From: Acidimicrobiia bacterium | GTDB lineage: Bacteria > Actinomycetota > Acidimicrobiia > Spongiisociales > Spongiisociaceae | Direction of reading: 5' to 3' | Length of the DNA: 35,274 bases | Assembly: GCA_009841105.1 (NCBI GenBank) | Contig: VXMM01000052.1 | Span: 1 to 35,274 of the forward strand | Part shown: one piece after another, positions 8,651 through 16,802 of the stretch | Layout: each line of letters starts with the position of its first letter | Numbering within the stretch: position 1 is the first letter of the stretch | The notes under the pieces: model-generated | What the model was told of the DNA's origin: nothing | Seen by the model: only the letters and a program-made list of their open reading frames with translations | Database searches by the model: none | Program-made: the position numbers and the translations under genes

Positions 8651-8850
8651 TTGAAACTGTCACACGCCCGCCATAGGTTGCTGGATACCGTAATTACCAG
8701 CGGCTCCGACGTCGACCGGGCCGTGTCAGGGATCAAATCGTTCGGGACCGCCGCACCCAAGGGCTTGGGAGACGCGTCCCGACCAAGGTGGTGGCGGCGG
8801 GGGAGGGCCCAGCGGGCGAAGCCCGCTCGCCGTGATTTTCGCGGTCTTCC
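8651..8850 (+). repeat. Dispersed non-coding element, copy A (possible structured RNA)
   Basis: This copy fills most of the 354-bp gap between pabB and the convergent gene that ends at 8865. It opens with TTGAAA (8651-8656), CTGTCA and, 17 bases after the hexamer, TAGGTT (8674-8679), which looks like a promoter. An internal GACGTC and GGGATCA are shared with other copies. A short stem GGGA...TCCC follows near 8767-8780, then the hallmark CCAAGGTGGTGGCGG (8783-8797). It ends with a perfect hairpin AGCGGGC-GAA-GCCCGCT (8811-8827) and GATTTTCGCG (8834-8843). No conserved open frame runs through it. The related copies are at 23497, 26820 and 30852. The rest of the gap, 8511-8650, shows nothing I can name. 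Confidence 0.6.
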
Positions 8851-8864
8851 CTCGGTACAGGACG

Positions 8865-9626
8865 CTAGAAACCTCCAACCAGCAGGACGATTGGCGTTGC
8901 CATCGTTCCCAAGATCACCAGTGCCGAACCCAGGCAACCGGCCCGCGCAGGACCCTGCCCATCCGGAGCGGACTCGCCTGCCGGTTCGCGCTCCGTTGGT
9001 TGGATCGGCTTCTCTTTGGCTTGGCGGGAGCTTGTTGGACGAGGCCTGGCGCGCCGGCGTTTGGGCGGCCTGGTCGGCTTCTCGGAGATGTGTTCGCGAA
9101 GTACTTCGGCCGTCCTGCTCTCCAGATCGAGTCGCTCGGCGGCCACGCGCTCGGCCTGGGCGCGCAGGGTGTCCAGCTCCTCACGTTGCTCAGCAGTAAG
9201 CCACCTGACCTCGACCCTGGCGATCTCGCTCTGCGCCGTCCTGGTGTCGAACAGGGCCAGCGCCTCCGAAGCCGCCTTCATGTGGCGCTTGGCCGCAGCC
9301 CGAAACCGCTTCCGCCGACGCAGGGCCCCGTCGAGATGCAGCTGGGCGCCCCGCCGTAGCTCCTGCGATAGCAGAGCCAGCAGCAACTCGGTATCGGGAT
9401 CCTCGGCCAGCCCGAGCAAGCCCTCGTAGTGGTCGGCCCGGGCCATCGACTGGATGCGCGCCGCCAGATGCTCCGCACTGGTGACAGCCTCCTGCCGCTT
9501 GGCCTTGACAAGGCGGCGGAGCCGGTCCCGGTCCCCCTCCGCCGCCCGGCTTGCCAGGGCCAGGGCGGCTCGGAAGTCCATCTGCTCTATTGCCTCTTCG
9601 ATGGCTCGCTCGTCAGGTGATGGCAT
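8865..9626 (-). CDS. Unknown helical protein with basic linker and C-terminal membrane anchor
   Basis: I do not recognise this 253-residue protein. Residues 1 to about 175 are almost entirely predicted helix, rich in Ala, Leu, Arg and Glu, with stretches that could form coiled coil (RAIEEAIEQMDFRAALALASRAAE, and HMKAASEALALFDTRTAQSEIARVEVRWLTAEQREELDTLRAQAERVAAE). Residues about 180-225 are a Lys/Arg/Pro-rich linker. Residues about 228-252 are a single hydrophobic segment (GSALVILGTMATPIVLLVGGF), so the protein is probably tail-anchored. The start at 9626 (MPSPDERAIEE) is chosen because composition turns from shadow-like to protein-like there. The ribosome site is weak. The frame is open far upstream, but that part overlaps the PEBP gene on the other strand and is not credible. 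Confidence 0.6.
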   Translation of the reverse strand: MPSPDERAIEEAIEQMDFRAALALASRAAEGDRDRLRRLVKAKRQEAVTSAEHLAARIQSMARADHYEGLLGLAEDPDTELLLALLSQELRRGAQLHLDGALRRRKRFRAAAKRHMKAASEALALFDTRTAQSEIARVEVRWLTAEQREELDTLRAQAERVAAERLDLESRTAEVLREHISEKPTRPPKRRRARPRPTSSRQAKEKPIQPTEREPAGESAPDGQGPARAGCLGSALVILGTMATPIVLLVGGF

Positions 9627-9728
9627 ACCGGCGAAAGGGTACCGAATTCCCCCGCCGGCCCGCCCCACGCCAAGGGAATCGGCGGTGGAGTAGTCTCGAC
9701 CGAGCGGCTCATCGGAAGGAGACACGAC

Positions 9729-10226
9729 ATGGCGTTGCGGATCACCTCCACCGACTTCGAAGACGGCGACTATCTGGGTCCGGATCACATCCTCGCGGAG
9801 GAGTACGGTTTCGGGTGCGCCGGAGGCAACCGGTCCCCGCAGCTGTCCTGGTCGGGAGCTCCGGAAGGAACCGCAAGCTACGCCCTCACCTGCTACGACC
9901 CGGATGCCCCCACCGGCTCCGGGTTCTGGCACTGGGTGGTGGTCAACATCCCCGCGGACGTGACCGAGTTGGCGGCAGGCGCCGGTGACGGGTCCGGAGT
10001 CCCCGCCGGAGCGCTGCAGACCCGGACCGATTTCGGCAGGCCCGGGTACGGCGGACCGTGCCCTCCCGAGGGCGACCACCCGCATCGCTACCTCTTCACC
10101 GTCCATGCAGTGGGTGTCGCCGAGTTGCCAGTCGACGCAGACACCATGCCGGCGGTGGTCGGGTTCATGCTGCACTTCAACACCCTTGAGAGGGCCGCCG
10201 TGATGGGGCTCTACAAGCGGCGCTAG
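9729..10226 (+). CDS. YbhB/YbcL family (PEBP, Raf kinase inhibitor-like) protein
   Basis: This 165-residue protein is a complete bacterial phosphatidylethanolamine-binding-protein homologue. Family motifs are CAGGNRSPQLSWSGAPEGTASYALTCYDPDAP (about 31-61), FWHWVVVNIP (about 66-75), DFGRPGYGGPCPPEGDHPHRYLFTVHAV (about 98-125) and the C-terminal MGLYKRR. The Asp-Pro-Asp-Ala-Pro and Gly-x-Pro-His-Arg-Tyr residues line the conserved ligand pocket. There is no signal peptide, so it is probably cytoplasmic. The ribosome site GGAAGGAG lies just upstream of the ATG. The physiological ligand in bacteria is unclear. It is divergent from the 253-residue gene, with about 100 bp shared as promoter region, and TAGTCT near 9692 is a possible -10. 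Confidence 0.92.
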   Translation: MALRITSTDFEDGDYLGPDHILAEEYGFGCAGGNRSPQLSWSGAPEGTASYALTCYDPDAPTGSGFWHWVVVNIPADVTELAAGAGDGSGVPAGALQTRTDFGRPGYGGPCPPEGDHPHRYLFTVHAVGVAELPVDADTMPAVVGFMLHFNTLERAAVMGLYKRR

Positions 10227-10356
10227 ACCGCCAGCCCATCGGGCGCAGTTCGCACGGGAGGAAGGTCTGGATGGTGGCCTTGCGGCAAGGAGTCCCACCG
10301 TCCATCCGCTGATCCGTGATGCCCTCGTCCTGTTTGCCGAGCTTTTCCTGCTGTTC

Positions 10357-11199
10357 GTGGCGGTCAGCTTCGGGCTGAACCTCCTACGGCGGCGGGTCGG
10401 CGACGAGCGCCTTCGAACGCTGATGGGCGCCTCGCCCGTAGGGGCCGCGCTCCGGGGGATCGGGGTCGGTTTCATCACTCCCTTCTGCACCTATTCGGCC
10501 ATCCCGGTGCTGGTCTCCCTTCGGCGGGCCGGCGTGACCCCGGCCGCCTACGCGGCGTTCATCGTGGCGGCGCCGGTCCTCGACCCCATCCTGTTCGGAG
10601 CGCTGGCGATCATCGTGGGGCTGCCGGCCGCGATCATCTACCTGGCGGTGGTATTCGCGGCGTCGATGGGTCTGGCGCTCCTGGCAGAACGGGTCGATCT
10701 CGACCGCTTCATGAAGCCCCTGAGCCGGGCGGGCATGGATGAGGGTTCCGAGCCGGACATCGGAACCGGCCCGTGGCAAGGGTTGAGGAAGGAGTGGCGT
10801 CCCGCCATGCTGTCGGCCCGGGCGTTGCTCCGCACCATGCTGCCATTGCTCGCGCTGGGCATCCTGATCGGCCTGGCGATCGCCGCGTTCCTGCCGGCCG
10901 AGACGGTGGCCCGCGTGCCGGTACTGTCGGGAGACGCTGCCATCCCGGCCGCCGCCGCGGTCGGGACGTTCTTCTATATCAACACCGAACTGTTCGTGCC
11001 GATCGCCAACGGTCTCAGGGCGGCGGGGATCGGGATCGGCGCGGTGGTGGCGCTCACCATCGCCGGTGCAGGAGCCAACGTCCCCGAGTTCGTCATGCTG
11101 GCCCGGTTGACCAGCCGCAAGGTCGTCGCCGCATTCGGCGCCTACGTCTTCGTGGTGGCCATGTCCGCCGGCCTCCTGGTCGAGCTACTGGTCGCCTAG
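10357..11199 (+). CDS. YraQ/ArsP-type (DUF318) permease, start possibly frameshifted
   Basis: This polytopic membrane protein has about eight hydrophobic segments. The signature FCTYSAIPVLVSLRRAGVTPAAYAAFIVAAPVLDPILFGAL near residues 46-86 matches the repeat seen in YraQ/ArsP permeases, whose best-known members export organoarsenicals. A second related repeat, GTFFYINTELFVPIANGLRAAGIGIGAVVALTIAGAGANVPEF, lies in the C-terminal half. A loop of about 35 residues with many charges separates the halves. GTG at 10357 is the first in-frame start, but it cuts the first membrane helix (ALVLFAELFLLF lies upstream in frame). A perfect ribosome site with ATG at 10271 is one base out of frame. The 3' end overlaps alr on the other strand by 15 bases. 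Substrate unknown. Confidence 0.75.
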   Translation: MAVSFGLNLLRRRVGDERLRTLMGASPVGAALRGIGVGFITPFCTYSAIPVLVSLRRAGVTPAAYAAFIVAAPVLDPILFGALAIIVGLPAAIIYLAVVFAASMGLALLAERVDLDRFMKPLSRAGMDEGSEPDIGTGPWQGLRKEWRPAMLSARALLRTMLPLLALGILIGLAIAAFLPAETVARVPVLSGDAAIPAAAAVGTFFYINTELFVPIANGLRAAGIGIGAVVALTIAGAGANVPEFVMLARLTSRKVVAAFGAYVFVVAMSAGLLVELLVA

Positions 11200-12390
11200 C
11201 GGGTCTTGGTCAGCGATGGCGTCGAGGTCGGCGAGCCATTGTTCGGCGCTTCCCCGGTAGTGGCGGGGGACGCGGCTGGTGATACGGGTCAGGATCTCGT
11301 AGGGGATTGTCTCGGCCCACGTCGCCACTTCGGTGGCTGTGATCCACTCGTCACCCTGGCCGCCGATGATGACCACCTCGTCGCCGACCCGAACATCGGT
11401 GTGTCGGCCCACTTCGACCATGAACTGGTCCATGCACACGCGGCCTACCACGGGGTGGCGGCGGCCCCTGATCAGCACCTCGCCGCGGTTGGACAGCAGG
11501 CGGGGGAGGCCGTCCCCGTATCCCATCGGGACGACCACGATGCGGGTGTCGCGGTCAGGCGTCCAGGTCGCTCCGTAGCTCACCGGGCTCCCGGCCGGGA
11601 GCGGCTTCGAGAGCACCACCCTGGACCTCCAGCAGAGGGCCGGCCGGATCTCGATCGTCTTCGGTATTTCCTCGGCCGGGTAGACCCCATACAACATCAG
11701 ACCCGGCCGCACCAGGTCGAAATAGGAGCCGGGGTGCTGGAGGACGGCTCCCGAGTTGGCCAGGTGGAGCCTCGGCATAGGGAGGTCCCGGTCACCGAAG
11801 TACGAGACCACCCGGCGGAAGGTGGCTATCTGGTCGAGGGTCTGGGCGGGATCGGACTCGTCGGCGGTTGCGAAGTGGCTGTAGACGGCCTCGAGCTCGA
11901 CATGCCGGCTGCGGCGCAGAGCGTCGAACAGTTCGGCGGCGCCTTCGGGTCGCACCCCCATCCGGCCCATCCCGGTGTCCACCTTGGCATGAACACGGGC
12001 GACCGTACCCAGGCGGCGGGTGGCCTCCTCGATCGGCCCCACCGCGTGTACGGAAGAGACGGTCATGGTGAGGTTGAAGTGGAGGAAATCGGAAATCTGG
12101 GTGGTGTCCAGGCCTCCCATCACGAGGATGGGGCACACGATCCCGGCCTTCCGGAGCACCGCGCCTTCCTCGAGGAATGCCACGGCCAGCCCGGCCGGTC
12201 CGCAGCTCTCGAACAACCGGGCCACCTCCACGAGGCCGTGGCCGTAGGCGCCGGCCTTCACGACCGGCAACATCCCGGCCGGAGTCACCGCTCTCTCGAC
12301 AGCCCGGTAGTTGGCCGTAAGCTGGTCCATATCGATCTCCACGTGAGTCGGACGGGGCACCCGCGGGGCTACGGTGGGATCGAGGGTCAT
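11185..12390 (-). CDS. alr: Alanine racemase
   Basis: This 401-residue PLP enzyme interconverts L- and D-alanine for peptidoglycan. Visible features are the PLP lysine at residue 45 in VVKAGAYGHG, HAKVDTGMGRMGVRP near 139-153, VYSHFATADESD near 173-184, HLANSGAVL near 208-216, VRPGLMLYGVYP near 226-237, and SYGATW near 275-280 with the second catalytic base (Tyr). GRVCMDQFMVEVG near 325-337 is the substrate-loop motif. The length is normal for the family. Its C-terminus overlaps the end of the permease gene, convergent. It is divergent from the methyltransferase-like gene, with only about 37 bp between the starts. In many actinobacteria alr lies in the same direction just before tsaE; here it is inverted and three genes separate them. 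Confidence 0.95.
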   Translation of the reverse strand: MTLDPTVAPRVPRPTHVEIDMDQLTANYRAVERAVTPAGMLPVVKAGAYGHGLVEVARLFESCGPAGLAVAFLEEGAVLRKAGIVCPILVMGGLDTTQISDFLHFNLTMTVSSVHAVGPIEEATRRLGTVARVHAKVDTGMGRMGVRPEGAAELFDALRRSRHVELEAVYSHFATADESDPAQTLDQIATFRRVVSYFGDRDLPMPRLHLANSGAVLQHPGSYFDLVRPGLMLYGVYPAEEIPKTIEIRPALCWRSRVVLSKPLPAGSPVSYGATWTPDRDTRIVVVPMGYGDGLPRLLSNRGEVLIRGRRHPVVGRVCMDQFMVEVGRHTDVRVGDEVVIIGGQGDEWITATEVATWAETIPYEILTRITSRVPRHYRGSAEQWLADLDAIADQDPLGDQ

Positions 12391-12427
12391 CGGTCAGGAG
12401 GTTACAGGTGGGAGGTCCGGGGAGAAG

Positions 12428-13567
12428 ATGAACACGGTCGACGGGCCAGGCGGGGAACGGCCCCGGTTCTTCGACACCCGAACGGCCTACATGATGTTCA
12501 TCACCACCACCACGGAGAAGGCGGAAGTGGCGGCTCGGATCGCCGAGCAAGCTCGCCTGGTCGCTCCGGGGCCGGACGCCTTCCGCCTGTTCGACGCCGG
12601 CCTGGGGGACGCCACGGTGCTGGTCGAGGTGATGCGGAGCCTCCATGCGCTCCGCCCCCACGTCCCCTGGCTGGTCGTCGGCAAGGAGATTAGTATCGAG
12701 GATGTCCGGATCGCTCTGGATCGGCTGCCGGACCGTTTCCACGAACATCCCGAGATGGTGTTCGTGGTGACCAACATGACCTACGCCGAGGCCACCGACC
12801 TGCGGCCGGGACCCGGGAAGGGCGAGGTGTCATGGCGGCGCACTGCCCTGGAGGGGGCCACCACGGTCGGCTTCGCCCAGCAGATACGTAGCCTGCACGA
12901 TACGTTGGCCGAGGACTGGCAGGTTACGACCAGTCCCAGTACCGGCAACCCGGTCTACGTCCGCCCCGCAGTCCATGTGATCTACCGCAAGGATCGGGAG
13001 TTCATCCTCCGCCGGGTGCTCCCCGATGCGAGCACCTACCGGGCGGCGTTCGATCTCGTCATCGCCTCCCAGCCGTACCGGGCCCGTACGTCGACCGAGC
13101 ACAAGGTCCGCACCGTGATCGTCCCCCTGGCCCGGGCGCTGGCTCCCGGCGGTCGGCTACTCGGGATCCACGCCTACGGTCACGATCCCGGCATGGAGAT
13201 CATCCACACCCTGTGGCCGGACGAGGATCCCTTCCGGACGGACCGGCGGGCCCTGCTGGCCGAGGCCGCCCGGCAGCTGTCGAGCCCGGTCGATCGCGAC
13301 CTAGTGATGGAGGAGTGGGACGACTCGGAGTCGGTTTTCCGTTACGAGATGCGGACCATGCCGGTCGAGGCCAAGGAACACATCGGGACGTCCGCGATCC
13401 TGGCGGCGTGGAACGCTGCCGCCTACGTGGCCCAGATCGACGAGGAGCGGATGGAGGAGGCGGTGGCGTTCGGCGCCTACCACGACGGCACCAGGTCGGT
13501 GCTCCAGCGCTACGGCCGGGTGTGGTTCAACAACGAGAGCTACGTGATCCGCCGGGAGCCGGCATGA
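12428..13567 (+). CDS. Uncharacterised class I SAM-dependent methyltransferase-like protein
   Basis: This is a 379-residue protein. A Gly-rich strand-loop RLFDAGLGDATVL (about 53-65) resembles SAM motif I, FDLVIASQPYRAR near residue 219 resembles motif IV, and PLARALAPGGRLLGIHAYG near 241-259 resembles the strand after it. The N-terminal TAYMMFITTTTEKAEVAARIAEQARLVAP is a helical lead-in. No membrane segment is present. ATG at 12428 is preferred because GGGGAG lies five bases upstream; the in-frame ATG at 12374 would run into the alr start region. It begins the seven-gene run that ends with tsaD, and its stop overlaps the peptidase start. The Rossmann methyltransferase fold is likely; the substrate is unknown. 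It could resemble EgtD-like enzymes, but I cannot show that. Confidence 0.6.
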   Translation: MNTVDGPGGERPRFFDTRTAYMMFITTTTEKAEVAARIAEQARLVAPGPDAFRLFDAGLGDATVLVEVMRSLHALRPHVPWLVVGKEISIEDVRIALDRLPDRFHEHPEMVFVVTNMTYAEATDLRPGPGKGEVSWRRTALEGATTVGFAQQIRSLHDTLAEDWQVTTSPSTGNPVYVRPAVHVIYRKDREFILRRVLPDASTYRAAFDLVIASQPYRARTSTEHKVRTVIVPLARALAPGGRLLGIHAYGHDPGMEIIHTLWPDEDPFRTDRRALLAEAARQLSSPVDRDLVMEEWDDSESVFRYEMRTMPVEAKEHIGTSAILAAWNAAAYVAQIDEERMEEAVAFGAYHDGTRSVLQRYGRVWFNNESYVIRREPA

Positions 13568-14493
13568 GAGGCGGGTGGGCAGTGAACGACACCATTACCG
13601 CGGTGCCCGGGGTGGAGGTCGGGCACTGGACGTCGGAGGAGCATGGCACCGGGGTCACCGTGCTGGTGTTCCCCGAGCCCAACGTGGCGGCTGCCGAGAT
13701 CAGGGGAGCGGCGCCGGGAAGCCGGGAGACGGCGTTGCTCGGCCCCGGGATGCGGGTCCAGCAGGTCCAGGCTCTGGTGCTCACCGGAGGGTCCGCCTTC
13801 GGGCTGGCCGCGGTGGACGGGGTGGTCCGGGAGTTGGCCGCGGAAGACCGGGGACATCCCACCCGCAACGGCCCGGTTCCCATCGTCCCTGCCGCGGTGA
13901 TCTACGACCTCGATCGACCGTCCACCTTCCATCCCGGAGCGCGGGAGGGAGCCCTCGCCTACCGCCGCCGCTCGTCTGCGCCCGTCCGTCAAGGGCGGGT
14001 CGGCGCAGGTAGGGGCGCCACCACCTCGCAGTGGCGGGGCCCGGCCGCCGTCCGGCCCTCGGGGCTCGGATCCGCCCGGATCGAGGTCGGCGCCGCGACG
14101 GTCGGTGTGCTGGCGGTGGTCAACGCGGTGGGCGATGCCTTCACCCTGGAAGGGGCTCCGCTCACCGGCGGTGAGATGGTTCCGGGCCCGCCGGCCGCCG
14201 CCATCACACCTCATGCCAACACCACGCTGGTGGCGGTGGCCACTGATGCCCGCCTAGAGCGGAACGATCTCTTCCGGTTGTGCGTCAGGTCGCAGGATGC
14301 GGTGGCGGCCTGTATCCGGCCGTCCCACACCCGATATGATGGCGACTCGGCGTTCGCGGTGTCCTGTGGAGAGTTGATGGAAGATCCGGATGCGTTGGGC
14401 GAGGCCGCCTTTGTTGCCACCGGACGGGCTATCGCCGCCGCGGCGACCAGTGCTGATGCGCCTCCTCCCGACCGGACGGAAGCCGGCCCATGA
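13564..14493 (+). CDS. P1 family (S58, DmpA/NylC-type) peptidase
   Basis: This 309-residue member of the Ntn-like P1 family starts NDTITAVPGVEVGHWTSEEHGTGVTVLVF, the usual beginning of such proteins. LVLTGGSAFGLAAVDGVV is near residues 71-88. GAATVGVLAVVNAVGDAFTLEG is near 178-199. HANTTLVAVATDARLERNDLFRLC follows, in which Asn219-Thr220 matches the Asn-Thr self-cleavage position known from NylC, so Thr220 is the probable nucleophile after processing. Family members are aminopeptidases or amidases on small amino-acid amides or oligomers. The start overlaps the previous stop by four bases, and an alternative GTG lies at 13582. The biological substrate is not known. Confidence 0.85.
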   Translation: MRGGWAVNDTITAVPGVEVGHWTSEEHGTGVTVLVFPEPNVAAAEIRGAAPGSRETALLGPGMRVQQVQALVLTGGSAFGLAAVDGVVRELAAEDRGHPTRNGPVPIVPAAVIYDLDRPSTFHPGAREGALAYRRRSSAPVRQGRVGAGRGATTSQWRGPAAVRPSGLGSARIEVGAATVGVLAVVNAVGDAFTLEGAPLTGGEMVPGPPAAAITPHANTTLVAVATDARLERNDLFRLCVRSQDAVAACIRPSHTRYDGDSAFAVSCGELMEDPDALGEAAFVATGRAIAAAATSADAPPPDRTEAGP

Positions 14494-15134
14494 CCCCCGT
14501 CGAGATCCGGGAGCGCCTGGATGAGCTGGCCGGCCGGGCGGCCGCATGCACGGCCTGCCGCCTTCACGAGGGACGCACGCAGGCCGTCTTCGCCGACGGT
14601 TCGCCGGAGGCGGACATCATGTTCATCGGTGAGGGTCCCGGGTACAACGAGGACAAGGAAGGCCTGCCGTTCGTTGGCAAGGCGGGCATGCTGCTGAACC
14701 GGCTCCTTCGCGAAGTGGGTCTGGACCGGCGCGAGGTGTACATCGCCAACGTGGTGAAGTGCCGGCCTCCCAACAAACGGGATCCCCGCCCGGACGAGAT
14801 CGAGGCCTGCAAGCACTTCCTGGTCGAACAGCTTCGGCTGGTGAACCCCGCCGTGGTCATGACGATGGGCAACTTCTCGACCAAGCTTCTCCTCAAGACA
14901 TCGGTGGGGATCACCCGCACCCGGGGCCAGGTCTACCCGTGGTGGGGGCGGGTGGTCATCCCGACCTTCCATCCGGCGGCGGCACTGCGGAGCGGTCCCA
15001 CCATGGAGGCGACCATCAGGGGCGACCTCGAGCTGGCGGTGCGAACCGCCCGGGAGCGGTTGGCGGATCCGGATCCGCAGGCCGGCGAGCCGGGAGCGCC
15101 CGACTCCTACGAACAGCTCGGCCTGTTCGGATGA
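14490..15134 (+). CDS. Uracil-DNA glycosylase, family 4/5 (iron-sulfur)
   Basis: This 214-residue enzyme removes uracil from DNA at the start of base-excision repair. Motif 1 is [21 protein letters not shown] (about 47-67), typical of type 4 enzymes. The C-terminal motif is TFHPAAALR (about 165-173). Four cysteines in a CTAC pair near the N-terminus (about 20 and 23) and KC...EAC (about 90 and 106) would hold a 4Fe-4S cluster. Residues after about 195 form a short acidic tail, [13 protein letters not shown], which looks like a beta-clamp-binding motif (QLGLF), consistent with recruitment to replication forks. That reading is an inference. The gene overlaps both neighbours by four bases. Confidence 0.93.
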   Translation: MTPVEIRERLDELAGRAAACTACRLHEGRTQAVFADGSPEADIMFIGEGPGYNEDKEGLPFVGKAGMLLNRLLREVGLDRREVYIANVVKCRPPNKRDPRPDEIEACKHFLVEQLRLVNPAVVMTMGNFSTKLLLKTSVGITRTRGQVYPWWGRVVIPTFHPAAALRSGPTMEATIRGDLELAVRTARERLADPDPQAGEPGAPDSYEQLGLFG

Positions 15135-15610
15135 TCGTTGTCGAGGCGCCTACCCCGAGCGACACGCGCCGGATCGGCCGGGCCCTGGCCGGGCTCGTGC
15201 AACCGGGTGACATCATCCTCCTCTCCGGCTCCCTGGGGGCCGGCAAGACCGTCCTGGCCGCCGGCATCGGCGAGGGCATCGGCGTGGCGGAACCCGTCAC
15301 CTCGCCGAGCTTCGTTCTGGCCCGCCACTACCGCGACGGGTTCATGCCGTTGCTCCACGCCGATCTCTACCGGATCGGCTCGTCCGGCGAATTCGAGGAT
15401 CTGGATCTAATAGAGGCGGCGCGTGACGGCGTGCTGCTCATCGAATGGGGCGACGTGGTGGCCGGCCGCCTGCCCGACACCTGCCTGTCAGTGGAGATCG
15501 AGGGTGCCGGCGACGCGACCAGGACGATCCGGCTCTCTCCCTCCGAGCCGTGGTCCGGCCGCCCGCTCGAACCCGCCATGCGGGAAGCGGCCCGAGGGGT
15601 CCGGAGGTGA
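15131..15610 (+). CDS. tsaE: tRNA t6A ATPase TsaE
   Basis: This 159-residue P-loop ATPase is required for t6A37 tRNA modification together with TsaB, TsaC and TsaD. GSLGAGKTVLAAGIGEGIG (about 36-54) contains the Walker A loop, VTSPSFVLARHY (about 56-67) is the family switch segment, LLHADLYRI (about 74-82) contains the conserved His-Ala-Asp-Leu-Tyr-Arg, and VLLIEWGD (about 101-108) is Walker B-like with the Glu-Trp pair. The start ATG overlaps the UDG stop, and the stop overlaps the GTG of tsaB. About 25 residues after the core are ordinary linker. Confidence 0.95.
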   Translation: MIVVEAPTPSDTRRIGRALAGLVQPGDIILLSGSLGAGKTVLAAGIGEGIGVAEPVTSPSFVLARHYRDGFMPLLHADLYRIGSSGEFEDLDLIEAARDGVLLIEWGDVVAGRLPDTCLSVEIEGAGDATRTIRLSPSEPWSGRPLEPAMREAARGVRR

Positions 15611-16311
15611 GAATCCTCGGCATCGACACGGCCACGGGGGCCTCGTCGGTGGCGCTCGTAGAGTCGAGGGAGTTGGTGGCCTCCGCAGGCCGGACCGGGA
15701 GCCGGGACCACGATGCCTTCCTCGTCCCGGCCATCGACTTCTGCTTCGCCCAGGCCGGATGGCATCCCGACCAGCTGGATGCCGTGGTGGTCGACGTGGG
15801 TCCGGGCCTGTTCACCGGCGTCCGGGTCGGCATCGCCACCGCCCAGGGCCTGGCCACGATGCTGGGCGTCCCGATCATGGGCGCCTCCTCGCTGGATGCT
15901 CTGGCGCTGCGGGCCACCACCGGGCACAGGTACATCTGGGCGGTGGTGGACGTCCGCCGTGGCGAGGTGGCGGTCGCTGGCTACCAGCCGGTGCCCGGCG
16001 GCGCCGCGCTGGACGCACCCCCCGAGCTGGTCGGCTACCAGCAGTTCCGGGGCATCCTCGAGTCCGATGCCCGCGAGATCCTGGTGGTGGGCGATTGGGA
16101 GGCTCTCCCGCCTTCGGTGCTGCGCGGGTTGCGTGGAGTCCGGACCGGCATGCCTCGCTACCCGTCGGCGGACGCCCTGGCCGAGGTGGTGGTCTCGAAA
16201 GCGGGGCGGGGGGAGTTCGGCCATCCCGGGGAGGTGCGACCCTTCTACATGCGGGAGCCGGACGTCACCCTCGGCTCGGTACATCGCCGGGAGGCGGGCC
16301 TGTGGTCCTGA
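15607..16311 (+). CDS. tsaB: tRNA t6A scaffold TsaB
   Basis: This 234-residue ASKHA-fold protein pairs with TsaD in t6A synthesis. The first strand, RILGIDTATGASSVALV, is the family start. HDAFLVPAIDFCFAQAG (about 38-54) and VDVGPGLFTGVRVGIATAQGLA (about 63-84) are the typical central motifs, and VVDVRRGEVAVAGY lies near 115-128. GTG at 15607 is chosen because it overlaps the tsaE stop (GTGA) and puts the conserved strand at residue 2. The protein lacks the metal-binding histidines of TsaD, as expected. Confidence 0.93.
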   Translation: MRILGIDTATGASSVALVESRELVASAGRTGSRDHDAFLVPAIDFCFAQAGWHPDQLDAVVVDVGPGLFTGVRVGIATAQGLATMLGVPIMGASSLDALALRATTGHRYIWAVVDVRRGEVAVAGYQPVPGGAALDAPPELVGYQQFRGILESDAREILVVGDWEALPPSVLRGLRGVRTGMPRYPSADALAEVVVSKAGRGEFGHPGEVRPFYMREPDVTLGSVHRREAGLWS

Positions 16312-16322
16312 ACGGTGGGCTC

Positions 16323-16802
16323 ATGGTCCGGGACCTGGTCACCGGGGACCTGGATCAGGTCTTGGAACTCGAGGCCGCCACCTTCCGCATGCCGTGGTCC
16401 CGCGAGGTGTTCGAGGCGGAGCTGGCCGCTCCGGGCCGCTCCTACCTGGTGGCGGATCACGAGTGCCGGTTGGTCGGTTACGGCGGTCTCATGCTGGTGG
16501 AACGGGACGCCCACATAAACACGCTGGCCGCCAGGCGCCCGGCCCCTGTTCCCGCCGTTGGAACCCGGCTGATGCTGGCGCTGGTGCATATCGGGTTGGC
16601 CGGAGGGGCCGAGCACCTGACCCTGGAGGTCCGGGCATCCAACCGGCGTGCCCAGGACTTCTACCGCAAGTTCGGCATGGCTCCGGTGGGGGTGCGGAAG
16701 CACTACTACCGGGACGAGGACGCCCTGATCATGTGGGCGCACGACATCACCGGCGCCGCCTACCGGCAGCGGCTCCGGCAGATCGAGGAGGCTCTGCCTT
16801 GA
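16323..16802 (+). CDS. rimI: Ribosomal-protein-alanine N-acetyltransferase RimI
   Basis: This 159-residue GNAT acetyltransferase modifies the N-terminus of ribosomal protein S18 in model species. The pattern is LVTGDLDQVLELEAATFRMPWSREVFEAEL (about 4-33), a shortened acetyl-CoA loop (VPAVGTRLMLALVHIGLAGGAEHLTLEVRASNRRAQDFYRKFGM, about 76-119) and GVRKHYYRDEDALIMW (about 123-138). The usual Q/RxxGxG/A loop is degenerate here (PAPVPAVGTRLM, with a Pro-rich insert ARRPAPVP before it), so acetyl-CoA binding may be altered. ATG at 16323 gives the natural start; GTG at 16302 overlaps tsaB and is an alternative. The stop overlaps tsaD. Confidence 0.88.
   Translation: MVRDLVTGDLDQVLELEAATFRMPWSREVFEAELAAPGRSYLVADHECRLVGYGGLMLVERDAHINTLAARRPAPVPAVGTRLMLALVHIGLAGGAEHLTLEVRASNRRAQDFYRKFGMAPVGVRKHYYRDEDALIMWAHDITGAAYRQRLRQIEEALP

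Noticed and set aside
9627..10490. N-terminal extension of the 253-residue protein on the reverse strand
   Set aside because: It overlaps the PEBP gene and the permease start on the other strand and has shadow-like composition.
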